A DNA stretch of 64,000 nucleotides from Neobacillus sp. CF12 (GCF_030348765.1 NZ_JAUCEU010000007.1:1482501-1546500), one strand, 5' to 3'. Shown: positions 17,326 to 26,146, counted from the first letter of the stretch. The notes: generated by a model not told the origin, from the sequence alone. Program-made: numbers and translations.

Positions 17326-17342
17326 AGAGAACTAGGTATAAA
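17326..17342 (-). terminator. Left arm of an intrinsic terminator split by the IS
   Basis: AGAGAACTAG (17326-17335) is complementary to CTAGTTCTCT (18637-18646) on the other side of the IS. Removing the element and one AAA restores a 10-bp stem, an 11-nt loop and a T-run on the minus strand, a normal terminator for the binding-protein gene. In the present state AACTAGGT (17330-17337) can pair with ACCTAGTT of the IS end (17350-17357), so a chimeric hairpin with the same T-run persists. Confidence 0.75.
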
Positions 17343-17367
17343 TGGAGAGACCTAGTTAAATAAGACA
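17343..17367 (+). repeat. IS left inverted repeat
   Basis: Starts TGGAGAGACCTAG and ends AAGACA. It matches the complement of the right end at most positions and has the TG tip usual for IS3-family ends. Confidence 0.8.
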
Positions 17368-17427
17368 AAGGAAAAAGCACCCCCTGAAGCGTATTTAAAT
17401 AATACGTAACTCAGGAGGTGTTTTCTT

Positions 17428-17751
17428 ATGGGAAAGATAAATGCTTACTCAGAAGAAGTTAAAATGGCTGTTATCCAGATGAAATTAAGTGGTGAGTATT
17501 CTAATCGTGAAATTATGGAAAAGTTCGGAATAACCAATGTTACACAGATAAAACGGTGGATGAAGTGGTATCGTGAAGGACAACAATATCGTTTAGCACA
17601 AGGGATTGGCAAACAATACAGTTATGGAAAAGGTACTGAGGAATTGTCCGAAAATGAGCAATTAAAGAGAGAAAATGAGTTCTTAAAGGCACAATTAGAA
17701 ATTTTAAAAAAGTACCAAGAAATCGAGAGGAGTTGGTTCCAGAAGCTGTAA
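17428..17751 (+). CDS. IS3-family transposase OrfA
   Basis: The 107-residue protein has an N-terminal helix-turn-helix (about 10-55; REIMEKFGITNVTQIKRWMKWY) and a C-terminal leucine-zipper-like coiled coil (about 75-100), the plan of OrfA in the IS150 group. It binds the IS ends. Ribosomes that slip -1 at A AAA AAG (17706-17712) would make the OrfAB transposase. AGGAGG lies 6-7 nt before the ATG. Confidence 0.93.
   Translation: MGKINAYSEEVKMAVIQMKLSGEYSNREIMEKFGITNVTQIKRWMKWYREGQQYRLAQGIGKQYSYGKGTEELSENEQLKRENEFLKAQLEILKKYQEIERSWFQKL
17706..17712 (+). other. Programmed -1 frameshift site in the IS
   Basis: A AAA AAG in the OrfA frame (codons TTA AAA AAG) is the classic slippery heptamer of IS150-type elements. 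The -1 frame stays open from here into OrfB. GAGAGGAG about 20 nt downstream could serve OrfB initiation. Confidence 0.75.
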
Positions 17752-18590
17752 TTAATTTAGTAGAAAAATTAAAAGATAAATATAGTGTTACCTTACTGTG
17801 TAAATGTTTAGAAATACCTAGATCAACTTACTATAGGTGGAAAAATCAGAACCCAAAAGTAAAAAATGAACTTGAAGAACAAATCATTGAAATTTGTAAA
17901 CGCCATAAATTTCTAATTGGCCATCGGACTGTCAGAGCCTGGCTATTACGCGATTATAAGAGGAAGGTTAATCGTAATACTGTACAACGGATTATGCAAA
18001 AATATAATCTGCAATGCCGGGTTAAGCCAAAACGTAAAAATAATATAGCTGGTGAAATGAAGGTAGTTGTCCCTAACCATTTAAATAGGAATTTTAAAGC
18101 CTCAAGACCAAATGAAAAATGGGTAACTGATATTACTTACCTTCCGTTCGGACAATCTATGTTGTATCTTAGCTCAATAATGGATTTATTTAATAATGAG
18201 ATAATCGCTTATCGAATAAGTACCAGCCAAGATGTGTCTTTAGTGATCGATACTTTAAAGGACGCTGCAGAAGGTCGTGAAACGAGCAACTTAATACTTC
18301 ATAGCGATCAGGGAGCACAGTACACGTCTCACTCATTTCAAAGAATAGCAAAAGAAAAAGGCATCACCACAAGCATGTCCCGGAAAGGCAGTTGCTTGGA
18401 TAATGCCGTAATCGAATCCTTCCACTCCACCATAAAGTCAGAAGAATTCTACTCTCAAGGAAGAGAGTTTCTTACAAATTATATTGTAATCGAAAGAGTT
18501 GAAAAATTCATTAACCATTATAATCAAACAAGACTTCAGGCTAAATTAAACTACCTGTCCCCTATTGAGTATAGAGAGCAGGCAGCATAA
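17733..18590 (+). CDS. IS3-family transposase OrfB (DDE integrase domain)
   Basis: The 285-residue protein has an HTH_21-like region (about 45-100) and an rve integrase core. The DDE residues are visible in WVTDITYLP, LHSDQGAQYTS and NAVIESFHS, with the family's K/R seven residues after the Glu. It is probably made mainly as an OrfAB fusion by frameshifting. No stop or frameshift interrupts it, so the element should be autonomous. Confidence 0.95.
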   Translation: MVPEAVINLVEKLKDKYSVTLLCKCLEIPRSTYYRWKNQNPKVKNELEEQIIEICKRHKFLIGHRTVRAWLLRDYKRKVNRNTVQRIMQKYNLQCRVKPKRKNNIAGEMKVVVPNHLNRNFKASRPNEKWVTDITYLPFGQSMLYLSSIMDLFNNEIIAYRISTSQDVSLVIDTLKDAAEGRETSNLILHSDQGAQYTSHSFQRIAKEKGITTSMSRKGSCLDNAVIESFHSTIKSEEFYSQGREFLTNYIVIERVEKFINHYNQTRLQAKLNYLSPIEYREQAA

Positions 18591-18604
18591 TGGTGCTTTT
18601 TCGT

Positions 18605-18629
18605 TGTCTCATTTTAATAGGTCAGTTCA
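18605..18629 (-). repeat. IS right inverted repeat
   Basis: Read on the minus strand it starts TGAACTGACCTA and ends GAGACA, matching the left end at most positions and IS150-type ends in general. Confidence 0.8.
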
Positions 18630-18646
18630 AAATTAGCTAGTTCTCT
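18630..18646 (-). terminator. Right arm of the terminator split by the IS
   Basis: CTAGTTCTCT (18637-18646) pairs with the arm at 17326-17335. It begins 12 bp after the stop codon of the binding-protein gene on the minus strand, as expected of that gene's terminator. Confidence 0.72.
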
Positions 18647-18657
18647 TATTCTAGTTC

Positions 18658-20139
18658 TTATTTGTTTTTCTTCCATTCATCATATTGCTTTTGTTTCTCA
18701 GCGATTATTTTGTCTAAACCTGCATCCTTCAGTTTCTTATTAAAGTTAGGTAAACTCTTATCTGGATCAAGCGTACCTGATTCAAGACCTCTTTTGAACT
18801 CATTCATTACGTTTGTAGCAGCAGCAATTTCAGTTTTAACTGCATCTGGATTGAATGTAAAACCAAATGCCGGTGAAAGTGTGGCAGAATCATTATGTTC
18901 CTTCATTACTTCCCAATAATCCGGAGAGTTTCCTTTCCAAGGATGTGTTATGAAGTTGTTTCCAAGCATCCACTGATTAAACACATATTTAGATTCTGTA
19001 ACACCCTCTGGTGTAGAAATAACACCATCTTTAAGTTCGAAATGCTTCCCTTCAATCCCGTTCGCAAGTAAATTCATAACATCTGCATCTGAATAGAGTA
19101 GATTAAGGAATTCCATAGTTTTTTCTGCATTTTGTGTATTTCTTGAGATAGAAAGGTTAAAGCCTGTAGACGCATCTGTAAAGGAATATGCATCTGATAA
19201 CTTTACGGATACCATTTCATGACCAGCAATCACTGATTCTTGTACTTCATAGCCTGGCTTCATATGGTTGAAATAACCAAATCCCTTACCAGCCTTAACA
19301 ATATTTACAGAAGCCTCAGTAGATGTGGCGGAATCTTTTAAGATATAACCATCTTCATACCACTTTCTAGTTAGTTTAGTTGCTTCAACATAGGCTGGAT
19401 CATCGAACATATTGATAACCTTGTCGTCATTAAATTTCATAACGCCAAGACTTTCACCTAATACATCATATTTTCCCCATACTAAGTCCGTAACGATACC
19501 AATCGTAGTGTTCGTAATCGGAGTTAATGTTGGTTCCTTTTCTTTAACGATTTTAAATACTTCTTCTAAATCAGCAACGGTTTTGACTTTAGAAAGATCG
19601 ATATTATGCTTGTCCACAATATCTTTTCTCATAATAAATCCAGCATAGGAAGCAAAGTCTCTCATACTAGGAATGCCGTAAATTTTTCCGCCTACTTTAT
19701 TTCCTTCTAAGATATAGTCTGGGACTGCTTCTAAAATGCCTTTACCATGAGATTTTAGTAAATCATCTAGAGCTACATACTGTCCTTTTACAGCATTCGT
19801 GTTATAACCATAGAATGATGAAGAAAGAATCAGGTCTATTTTTTCACTGCCAGTTAACAATAATTGCGATTGCTGCTGCCAAGCACCAGCGCTAATCGGC
19901 ATAAGCTTTACAGTTGCATTGATTTTTTCTTTGGCAATCTTGTTGATTTCATCTTGAACCAATTGAAGTTCGTCGAGATTTGTAAAACTCATATACGCCA
20001 TTGTTACTTCATAAGAACCGTCCTTAGATTCAGAACTATTCTTTGTAGAACTGCTTTCCTTTGAAGAACAACCAGCCAATACGATTACAACTGCCATGAG
20101 GATCATTAAGAATTTAGCAAATAATTTTCCATTTCTCAT
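18658..20139 (-). CDS. Extracellular sugar-binding lipoprotein of ABC importer (LplA/YtcQ type)
   Basis: The 493-residue protein starts with a lipoprotein signal peptide whose lipobox VLAGC places the modified Cys near residue 23, followed by a Ser/Lys-rich linker and a large type 1 solute-binding fold typical of LplA/YtcQ proteins. It would capture oligosaccharides at the membrane for the permeases at 15245-17128. The start has GGGGG 12 nt upstream. It has its own promoter region with a perfect cre box and operator C. Its original terminator is split by the IS. It directly follows the YesM/YesN-like genes, as in other Firmicutes sugar importers. Confidence 0.94.
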   Translation of the reverse strand: MRNGKLFAKFLMILMAVVIVLAGCSSKESSSTKNSSESKDGSYEVTMAYMSFTNLDELQLVQDEINKIAKEKINATVKLMPISAGAWQQQSQLLLTGSEKIDLILSSSFYGYNTNAVKGQYVALDDLLKSHGKGILEAVPDYILEGNKVGGKIYGIPSMRDFASYAGFIMRKDIVDKHNIDLSKVKTVADLEEVFKIVKEKEPTLTPITNTTIGIVTDLVWGKYDVLGESLGVMKFNDDKVINMFDDPAYVEATKLTRKWYEDGYILKDSATSTEASVNIVKAGKGFGYFNHMKPGYEVQESVIAGHEMVSVKLSDAYSFTDASTGFNLSISRNTQNAEKTMEFLNLLYSDADVMNLLANGIEGKHFELKDGVISTPEGVTESKYVFNQWMLGNNFITHPWKGNSPDYWEVMKEHNDSATLSPAFGFTFNPDAVKTEIAAATNVMNEFKRGLESGTLDPDKSLPNFNKKLKDAGLDKIIAEKQKQYDEWKKNK

Positions 20140-20190
20140 GTTTTGCTTTTTCCCCCTTTTATTTTATGTCCCATACTCTACAACACTCAT

Positions 20191-20204
20191 TGAAAGCGTT
20201 ATCA
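20191..20204 (-). promoter_or_regulatory. cre box upstream of the binding-protein gene
   Basis: TGAAAGCGTTATCA agrees with all 14 positions of TGWAANCGNTNWCA. It lies 51 bp before the ATG and 13 bp downstream of a candidate -10 (TATACT, 20218-20223). Confidence 0.82.
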
Positions 20205-20217
20205 AGTATCTATTTTT

Positions 20218-20286
20218 AGTATAAGGGATTGAAAAAAAGTCACTTACCAATAATACGACTTTTCATTATCACTATTCCGACTTTTC
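20218..20286 (-). promoter_or_regulatory. AAGTCG direct-repeat operator C (binding protein)
   Basis: GAAAAGTCGGAA and GAAAAGTCGTAT (20254-20286, 22-bp period) match operators A and B. The outer repeat lies inside the last codons of the response-regulator gene (coding EKS-E-stop). The -10 TATACT (20218-20223) is 30 bp from the inner repeat. Confidence 0.65.
20234..20263 (-). terminator. Possible terminator after the response-regulator gene
   Basis: On the minus strand AAAAGTC pairs with GACTTTT over 7 bp and a T-run follows. It overlaps the inner half of operator C, so regulator binding and termination would share the same DNA. The stem is weak. Confidence 0.4.
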
Positions 20287-21891
20287 TAATAATAGTGTCG
20301 TTTTACGATATTCCATCGGATTTAGTTGAGTCATTTTTTTGAAAATAGTAGAAAAATAGGAAAAGTTGGAATATCCCGCTGATAAGGCAACTTCACTAAC
20401 AGGCAGATCGGTTTCGATTAATAGTTTTTTAGCATATTCAATTCGTTGCAATTGCAAGTAATCGGAAATAGAAAATCCTGTTTGTTTTTTAAACAATCTC
20501 GTTAAATAATCTGGATTTAAATAGACATAGTTCGCGATTTCATCTCTAGACAATCGCATTTCTCCTATATTGTCTTTAATAAACCGCTTCACTATTTCCA
20601 CTACGGATTCTTTTTCTTGTTGAGGGTGAAGCTGATTCATGGCAACTTCGGTTACATACATTACCCATTTATGTAGGGAATTTAGCGATTTTAGAACTTT
20701 TTCTGGTTTCTCCGTTAATAGGTTTTGTGAGAATACTTGATTTGCTTGAATTTCTTTTACTTGTAATACATAGAAAATTCCTTGAAGAAAATCCTGATAA
20801 AATAGATGAAGCGATTGTGCAGTAATATGATTATTCGATTCTTTCCAGTTTATAAAATAGTCATTTAATGAATTCGAAAGTTTATCCTTTGAACCACACT
20901 TCATTAAATGCATCCATTCTTCGGCAGGAATTGTCGGAATAGTAGGTGTTCCTCTTCTTTCACTACTAAATTGTAAGGTCTGATTACATTTCGTTACATT
21001 ATTTTTATCCATTTCCTGCAACTGATTAACCATACCTAAAACTTCATAGATTTTTACTTGATTTCCAATATAACAGCAAAGTTCACACTGGAAATAATGA
21101 GAAAAATGAGAAATGAACTGATTACAGATATTCATTTGTTCATTTTTGTTTATCGAACTCACTGAAGGCATTATAACTATTACTCTTCCAGTTTCAAGAG
21201 ACAGCATATAACCTTCTTTTTCATTACGTAAGATTTCTTCATCCACTGCTTTTTGAAGGACATAATTCATTATTTTTTCTTCTTCATTTGTCAATTCTTC
21301 ATTCCAATGTTGAACATGAATAAGTATGGGCAGGAAAGAAGTATGGACTGGATAATCGATGTTACAATACTGCATTTGTTTCTCAATACTCTCTTTCGTT
21401 GCAGGAAATACCTGTAGAATCAAATCTCGCCAAAATTTTTCTTTAATGACATTATGGTGAGAAGTTTTTAATTGTAGATAAGATTCTTCAACCAATTTTA
21501 CTTCTCGATCACTTTGAATTTTCCCTAAAGCCTTTTGGATAACCTCTTCTAGTTCTTGGTAATCAATTGGTTTTAATAAATAATCAAAGCTTTTTAGCTG
21601 CAATGCTTGTTTAGCAAACTTGAAATCGGAATGACAAGTTAAAAAAACAGCTTCTGTACATGGGTAATGTTCCCTGACCCACTTTAATAGATCAAGACCT
21701 GACCCTTTGGGCATTTCAATATCACATAATAAAAGATCAATTTTGTTACTTTGAAATACCTCCTGTGCACTTCTTAAATTATGGGCTGTATATACAGTTG
21801 AAATGCCTAGCTTTTCCCAATTGACTCCAGCTTGTACTCCCCTAATAGAATGAATTTCGTCATCAACAATTAGTACTCGATATTGATTCAT
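20272..21891 (-). CDS. YesN-like response regulator (REC + AraC HTH)
   Basis: The 539-residue protein has an N-terminal receiver domain (VDDE near residue 10; phosphorylated Asp in LLLCDIEMPKGSG near 57; Lys in LLKPIDY near 107), a long middle region, and a C-terminal AraC DNA-binding domain (about 435-530; LNPDYLTRLFKKQTGFSISDYL). The ATG at 21891 is preferred over the one two codons upstream because GGGG then has normal spacing. It is 18 bp downstream of the histidine kinase gene. By family knowledge these pairs activate neighbouring sugar importers. The AAGTCG repeats before the binding protein, the permeases and GH78 are its likely targets. Confidence 0.93.
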   Translation of the reverse strand: MNQYRVLIVDDEIHSIRGVQAGVNWEKLGISTVYTAHNLRSAQEVFQSNKIDLLLCDIEMPKGSGLDLLKWVREHYPCTEAVFLTCHSDFKFAKQALQLKSFDYLLKPIDYQELEEVIQKALGKIQSDREVKLVEESYLQLKTSHHNVIKEKFWRDLILQVFPATKESIEKQMQYCNIDYPVHTSFLPILIHVQHWNEELTNEEEKIMNYVLQKAVDEEILRNEKEGYMLSLETGRVIVIMPSVSSINKNEQMNICNQFISHFSHYFQCELCCYIGNQVKIYEVLGMVNQLQEMDKNNVTKCNQTLQFSSERRGTPTIPTIPAEEWMHLMKCGSKDKLSNSLNDYFINWKESNNHITAQSLHLFYQDFLQGIFYVLQVKEIQANQVFSQNLLTEKPEKVLKSLNSLHKWVMYVTEVAMNQLHPQQEKESVVEIVKRFIKDNIGEMRLSRDEIANYVYLNPDYLTRLFKKQTGFSISDYLQLQRIEYAKKLLIETDLPVSEVALSAGYSNFSYFSTIFKKMTQLNPMEYRKTTLLLEKSE

Positions 21892-21909
21892 AACCATTAC
21901 CCCTTTTGG

Positions 21910-23637
21910 TTAAATTTTATCTATAGGAAGTCTTATCTTGACGGTTGCCCCTTTTCCTTGTTCATTAAAAAATTGTATTTTCGTGTTTTCATGATATAAC
22001 AATGCTAATCTTTGTTTTACATTCCAAATTCCAATCCGCTCACCCTCTTCGGATGATAGAGGTTCGTCCTTTTCTAAGCTCTGTAAAACATCTTCTGGAA
22101 AACCTTCCCCTGTATCCTGAATCGTTATCACCAGATAATCTGGATTTTCTGACTCCTGTTTTACGATAATATGAATCTCTAACTGCTCATCTAAGTTAAA
22201 GGCATGCTTAATCGAATTTTCAGCAATGGTTTGAATCAATAGTGGTGGGATTTTACATTCCTTCAACTCTTCTGGTGAGTCCACATGATAAGAGAATGTT
22301 TCCGGGAACCTAAGTTCCTGAATTCTTAAATAATTTTCAGTGTGCTTTAGTTCCTCCTCTAATCTTACAAAATACGAATTGCTCCGAAACATAAACCGAA
22401 AATAATTTGCGAGACACTTAGACATCTCTTGAATAAGGCCATATTCCTTCACTTGTGCAAGATTATAAATAATATTTAATGAATTCAAAAAGAAATGTGG
22501 GTTTATTTGTAACTGAAGATGCTTCAGCTCCGCTCTTTGAAGATTTAATTTTTCCTCATATACATTTATTTTTAAATCTTTAATTTCTGAAATCATATGG
22601 TTAAAGGTTTCATTTACTACTTCAAACTCTGTGGAATTACGCTCCTGCGGAAGCCGGATATCTAAGTCTCCTCGTCTTAGTTTTTTCATCGCTGTAACAA
22701 TTTGATTAATTGGCTTCAAAAAAACCTTTCTCATGATGAAGATGAATAGAAATAAGAATAAAACAGCTCCGATGGTAATTAAGGATGATATTCGTTCTAA
22801 GAACGGCAGTCGCTCAAGGATTTCACTTTCAGGGATTAAAGCTAAAAGATAAAAATCAGCTTTTGTCGACTTTTCCTTCATCACGACAAAACGTTCATTT
22901 TTCCCTAAAATGGCATAATCATTTCCTTTAAAAGAAAGGTCTAATTTCTCCACCTCGACAAATTCCTTATTTGTTAACGGCTGATTGTCTGAGGTGGCTA
23001 ACAACGCTCTACCCGTATCCCCAAAATCAATATATTTAAAAGGTAAAATAAGCTTGTCCATATTTACCCATGCCCCAACGTATACATCTTCAACTTTCAA
23101 AAAGTTAAGTAAATAATTTTCTTTATCACCTTTCCATATGTTCCAACGTCCTGCTGCTATCTGTTCAGGGTTGTCTTTCAGAACGCTCTTAATTTCCTCA
23201 GCCGCAGCAACTCTTTCTATGTAATTATCTGCAAATTTTTGTGTATTTATAAAGTCATCATATGCCGATGAATATATAAATATCGAATCTATGGCTGGAT
23301 AAAAATACGCTTGATTATTAATCGATTGAAATAATCTTAACTTTGCTAATTCATAATCGTTTTTTTCAAGCGAATCATTAAATTCCAGATAATATAAATC
23401 AGTATTGGTATTTGTAAGTTGATATAAATAATTCTCAACGCCATCTAAACTTTGGTCAATTTGATTCATATAAACATTAAGCATATTTTTATTGGATTGA
23501 GCTACCTGATTTCTAATCACTTCAACTGCATAATAATTATTCACGATATGGACAATGATTAAAGGTCCAATGATGAGAAACACACTTAAAAAGAGCTTAA
23601 ACAGTAATGAATGATAGATAGGTTTCTTCGTTTTCAT
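21910..23637 (-). CDS. YesM-like sensor histidine kinase
   Basis: The 575-residue protein has a first membrane segment (about 12-35), an extracellular sensor region of about 250 residues, a second membrane segment (about 280-305), a HAMP domain, a His_kinase domain (phosphorylated His in LQINPHFFLNSLN near 380) and a C-terminal ATPase domain (NSIKHAF, GEGFPE, GIWNVKQRL). The ATG at 23637 follows GGAGG by 10 nt; an ORF start 48 nt upstream lacks one. The signal is probably an extracellular oligosaccharide, perhaps with the binding protein. A very A/T-rich promoter region lies upstream. It forms an operon with the response regulator. Confidence 0.93.
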   Translation of the reverse strand: MKTKKPIYHSLLFKLFLSVFLIIGPLIIVHIVNNYYAVEVIRNQVAQSNKNMLNVYMNQIDQSLDGVENYLYQLTNTNTDLYYLEFNDSLEKNDYELAKLRLFQSINNQAYFYPAIDSIFIYSSAYDDFINTQKFADNYIERVAAAEEIKSVLKDNPEQIAAGRWNIWKGDKENYLLNFLKVEDVYVGAWVNMDKLILPFKYIDFGDTGRALLATSDNQPLTNKEFVEVEKLDLSFKGNDYAILGKNERFVVMKEKSTKADFYLLALIPESEILERLPFLERISSLITIGAVLFLFLFIFIMRKVFLKPINQIVTAMKKLRRGDLDIRLPQERNSTEFEVVNETFNHMISEIKDLKINVYEEKLNLQRAELKHLQLQINPHFFLNSLNIIYNLAQVKEYGLIQEMSKCLANYFRFMFRSNSYFVRLEEELKHTENYLRIQELRFPETFSYHVDSPEELKECKIPPLLIQTIAENSIKHAFNLDEQLEIHIIVKQESENPDYLVITIQDTGEGFPEDVLQSLEKDEPLSSEEGERIGIWNVKQRLALLYHENTKIQFFNEQGKGATVKIRLPIDKI

Positions 23638-23731
23638 CGTTGTACATCCTCCTGTTTTAAACTCTTTAAGAATAGTAATTTTCATTATACATTATATTAT
23701 TATATAATTTTGAAAATTTTTTCAACCCCGA

Positions 23732-23767
23732 AAAAAGGTGGAAGCCCATTTGAGATTTCACCTTTTT
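23732..23767 (-). terminator. Terminator after GH51
   Basis: AAAAAGGTG (23732-23740) pairs with CACCTTTTT (23759-23767), giving a 9-bp stem with a T-run on the minus strand. It separates GH51 from the two-component genes. Confidence 0.75.
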
Positions 23768-23776
23768 CATTTTGTC

Positions 23777-26146
23777 TTATAATTCTATTTTTAAAATGAC
23801 TACACTATAAGAAGGAATATCATACAGATAATTATCCAATTGTAAGGTAGTTTCAACCGGTATTACCTTATTTGGCTCTTCCAGCGTATTTGTATCGTTT
23901 GAATTCTCCGAGGTTAAGATAATCTGCTTCCCTGCAAGTTTCTCTTTCCCATCAATATCAATCAACGTTTTTAAACAATATTCAGATGAATTTACTAATT
24001 TCACGATTACCTCGTTTGTCTTTTCATCAAGTGTCGTTACAGAAGTGAGAGATGGAATGGGTACAAATTTATATTCATGGACAAGTTGACCATCTATATA
24101 ACAATAAATAGAATCATTGGTAACCTTGGCAGATAAATGGTTAGAATCCTCTTGATTTACGTTAACTTCCTGATTAGGAGTTAGCTTTACACGAGACCAT
24201 CCATTAATGTGAAGTAACCGGCTCTCTCCCTGTGGGTCGAGTTCCCAAAGAAGATAGTTTTGTTGCCATTCTTTAGTGCTATCAAGCAATCGTAATTTTA
24301 ATCCTTCTCCAAGCATGGCATTCATTGTAACGGTATATTCGTTCCAGGTAGGGCCGCCAATTCGCAGGACATCCCACTCCATTTTTGTTAGCGGATTATC
24401 TTCTGATAAAGAATCACTCTTAAATAGAATTTCGTCAGCCCTAGTAATGCTTATATCCTTCACATATGGAAGTTCTTTTTGTCTGATTGATACTCCACCA
24501 TTAAACGCGGGGAATCGACTCTCAGATTCTACCTTACTCTCAATCACCACATCACCTCTGTTTTCTGCAAAAACCTTTTGAACATGGTAGGAAGGTGACA
24601 CATAAGAATCTGTTCCATTAAAATATATCATGTTCGGTGTCCAGTTAGTATGATGGATATTGGCATATAGAGGAGCGTAGGAAGACATCACAACAATATC
24701 TTGATTTCGTTCCATTCCCGTCATAAATGCTGCTTCACTTATAGCTCCTTTGAGTGCACCCGCTCCATTTCCGAGAATCATGGCATATTCCCCGACGTAA
24801 ACCTTAGGGCCATTCCGGTCATAAGAATCATACATATCGTGATACATTAAATAGTAGTCGAAGTCAGCATAGAAATGTTCATCTACGATTTCGATCGGTA
24901 AACCTTTGGTCTCTGTTCCTACCTCCCAATGGGTGTTCCAAATTGTGATTATTTCAGGATATTTTGCTTTTACCGCCTCATAAAATAATTTGTAGCGGAC
25001 ATTGTATTCAGGACCAAAATTTTCATTTCCAATTTCAATATATTTTATGTTAAAGGGTGCTGGATGTCCGTTTTCAGCACGAAGTCCACCCCACTTGCTT
25101 GAAATCGGGCCGTTTGCATACTCGATCGCATCAAGCATGTCTTCGATCCATTCATCGAGGTCTTCTAATGGGATGTGTTCGCCTGGTCTCCCTTGACAAG
25201 TGAGCCCGCAGTTCACTACGTACATAAGCTCTAAGCCAAGATCTTCCGCCATTTGCAAATACTCATGATAACCCAATCCATTGGTTGTCCTATAATTCCA
25301 CAATGTCCAGTGAGAGTTTCTTTCGCTAATATCACCTATCGTATTCTTCCAACGGTAAGCTGTTTCCACGGAAAACCCTTCAACAAAGCAACCCCCAGGA
25401 AATCTTAAAAAAGTCGGTTTTAAGTCTGAAGCCCTTTTTACTAAGTCAGGTCGTAATCCGTTTTTCCTTTCCATAAACGTTTTTTGTGGAAATAAAGAAA
25501 CAAACTCAAGCCAATATGTACCTTTCTCATTTGTTGAGAATGCTAGAATCCCTTCAGGATCTTCTCCCTGACTTTCTAACACGAACTCGTATTTCTGCCA
25601 ATTTTCAGAAGTTATTTCAATTGGTGTGAAGGATACTATTTCCCCTTGTTTATTTTCAAGAGTAATTTCCAGATTTCCAGAAAAGGAGCTATCTTTTTTC
25701 GCGAAAAATGTTAAATGGTATCTTTCATTTTTTTTCAAAGGAATTCCCCAGAATCCTTCATTATAGACAGAAACTTTTTTATCACCTGGATCTTCAATTT
25801 CTACTCTGAGTGACAGGGAGTTTGCAAGATTAAGTGGATCATTCCCATCTAAAAAAATGCCTGCTTTAGCGTTTGAATCTTGCATTCGTAAGTGCCATCC
25901 AGGTATAGACCCTGGGACTTCTTCAAATGGAGAAACCCATCCTGCTGGTGAATGCAATTCACATCCATTCACATGGCAGCGTTCTGGAATGATCGTATCC
26001 TCAAAAGATCTATTTCTGATTAATTCTCCATATATTCCTCCATCACCCGCACGGTTGATCTCTTCGAAAAAAAGACCATATAAAGAAGGACTAACAGGAA
26101 ATTTCTTAGCTTTACTATCTATTATTACTTTTGCAGAGTAACTCAT
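23777..26146 (-). CDS. Alpha-L-arabinofuranosidase, GH51
   Basis: The 789-residue protein is longer than the usual 500-residue bacterial cytosolic GH51. It has an N-terminal strand region followed by a CBM-like insertion (about 60-220), the TIM barrel with acid/base Glu in EIGNENFG (near 375) and nucleophile Glu in VYVGEYAM (near 452), and the C-terminal beta-sandwich domain. This plan resembles plant-type GH51. No signal peptide is present. It removes arabinofuranose from arabinan or arabinogalactan oligosaccharides. The ATG at 26146 has GGAGGG 6 nt upstream. Its promoter carries copy 3 of the AraC-type operator and a cre-like box, placing it in the regulon of the AraC protein at 4739. Confidence 0.93.
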   Translation of the reverse strand: MSYSAKVIIDSKAKKFPVSPSLYGLFFEEINRAGDGGIYGELIRNRSFEDTIIPERCHVNGCELHSPAGWVSPFEEVPGSIPGWHLRMQDSNAKAGIFLDGNDPLNLANSLSLRVEIEDPGDKKVSVYNEGFWGIPLKKNERYHLTFFAKKDSSFSGNLEITLENKQGEIVSFTPIEITSENWQKYEFVLESQGEDPEGILAFSTNEKGTYWLEFVSLFPQKTFMERKNGLRPDLVKRASDLKPTFLRFPGGCFVEGFSVETAYRWKNTIGDISERNSHWTLWNYRTTNGLGYHEYLQMAEDLGLELMYVVNCGLTCQGRPGEHIPLEDLDEWIEDMLDAIEYANGPISSKWGGLRAENGHPAPFNIKYIEIGNENFGPEYNVRYKLFYEAVKAKYPEIITIWNTHWEVGTETKGLPIEIVDEHFYADFDYYLMYHDMYDSYDRNGPKVYVGEYAMILGNGAGALKGAISEAAFMTGMERNQDIVVMSSYAPLYANIHHTNWTPNMIYFNGTDSYVSPSYHVQKVFAENRGDVVIESKVESESRFPAFNGGVSIRQKELPYVKDISITRADEILFKSDSLSEDNPLTKMEWDVLRIGGPTWNEYTVTMNAMLGEGLKLRLLDSTKEWQQNYLLWELDPQGESRLLHINGWSRVKLTPNQEVNVNQEDSNHLSAKVTNDSIYCYIDGQLVHEYKFVPIPSLTSVTTLDEKTNEVIVKLVNSSEYCLKTLIDIDGKEKLAGKQIILTSENSNDTNTLEEPNKVIPVETTLQLDNYLYDIPSYSVVILKIEL

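Larger units (their letters stand above)
17343..18629 (+). mobile_element. IS3-family (IS150-type) insertion sequence, complete
   Basis: The 1287-bp element has 25-bp imperfect inverted repeats beginning TG (17343-17367 and 18605-18629) and a 3-bp direct repeat AAA on each side (17340-17342, 18630-18632). It encodes OrfA and OrfB overlapping by 19 bp, with OrfB in the -1 frame and an A AAA AAG slippery site at 17706-17712. Both frames are intact, so it looks recent and possibly active. It is oriented opposite to the surrounding sugar genes and lies in the loop of a terminator, so no gene is broken. Confidence 0.9.

Noticed and set aside
17343..18660. Disruption of the sugar-binding protein gene by the IS
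   Set aside because: The stop codon at 18658 lies outside the IS and the C-terminus is normal. Only the terminator loop is hit.
22860..22885. GTCGACTTTTCC in the kinase gene as another AAGTCG operator
   Set aside because: It lacks the second repeat at 21-22 bp and is inside coding sequence far from any start.
25395..25425. AAAAAAGTCGG in GH51 as an operator
   Set aside because: It lies within coding sequence without a paired repeat.
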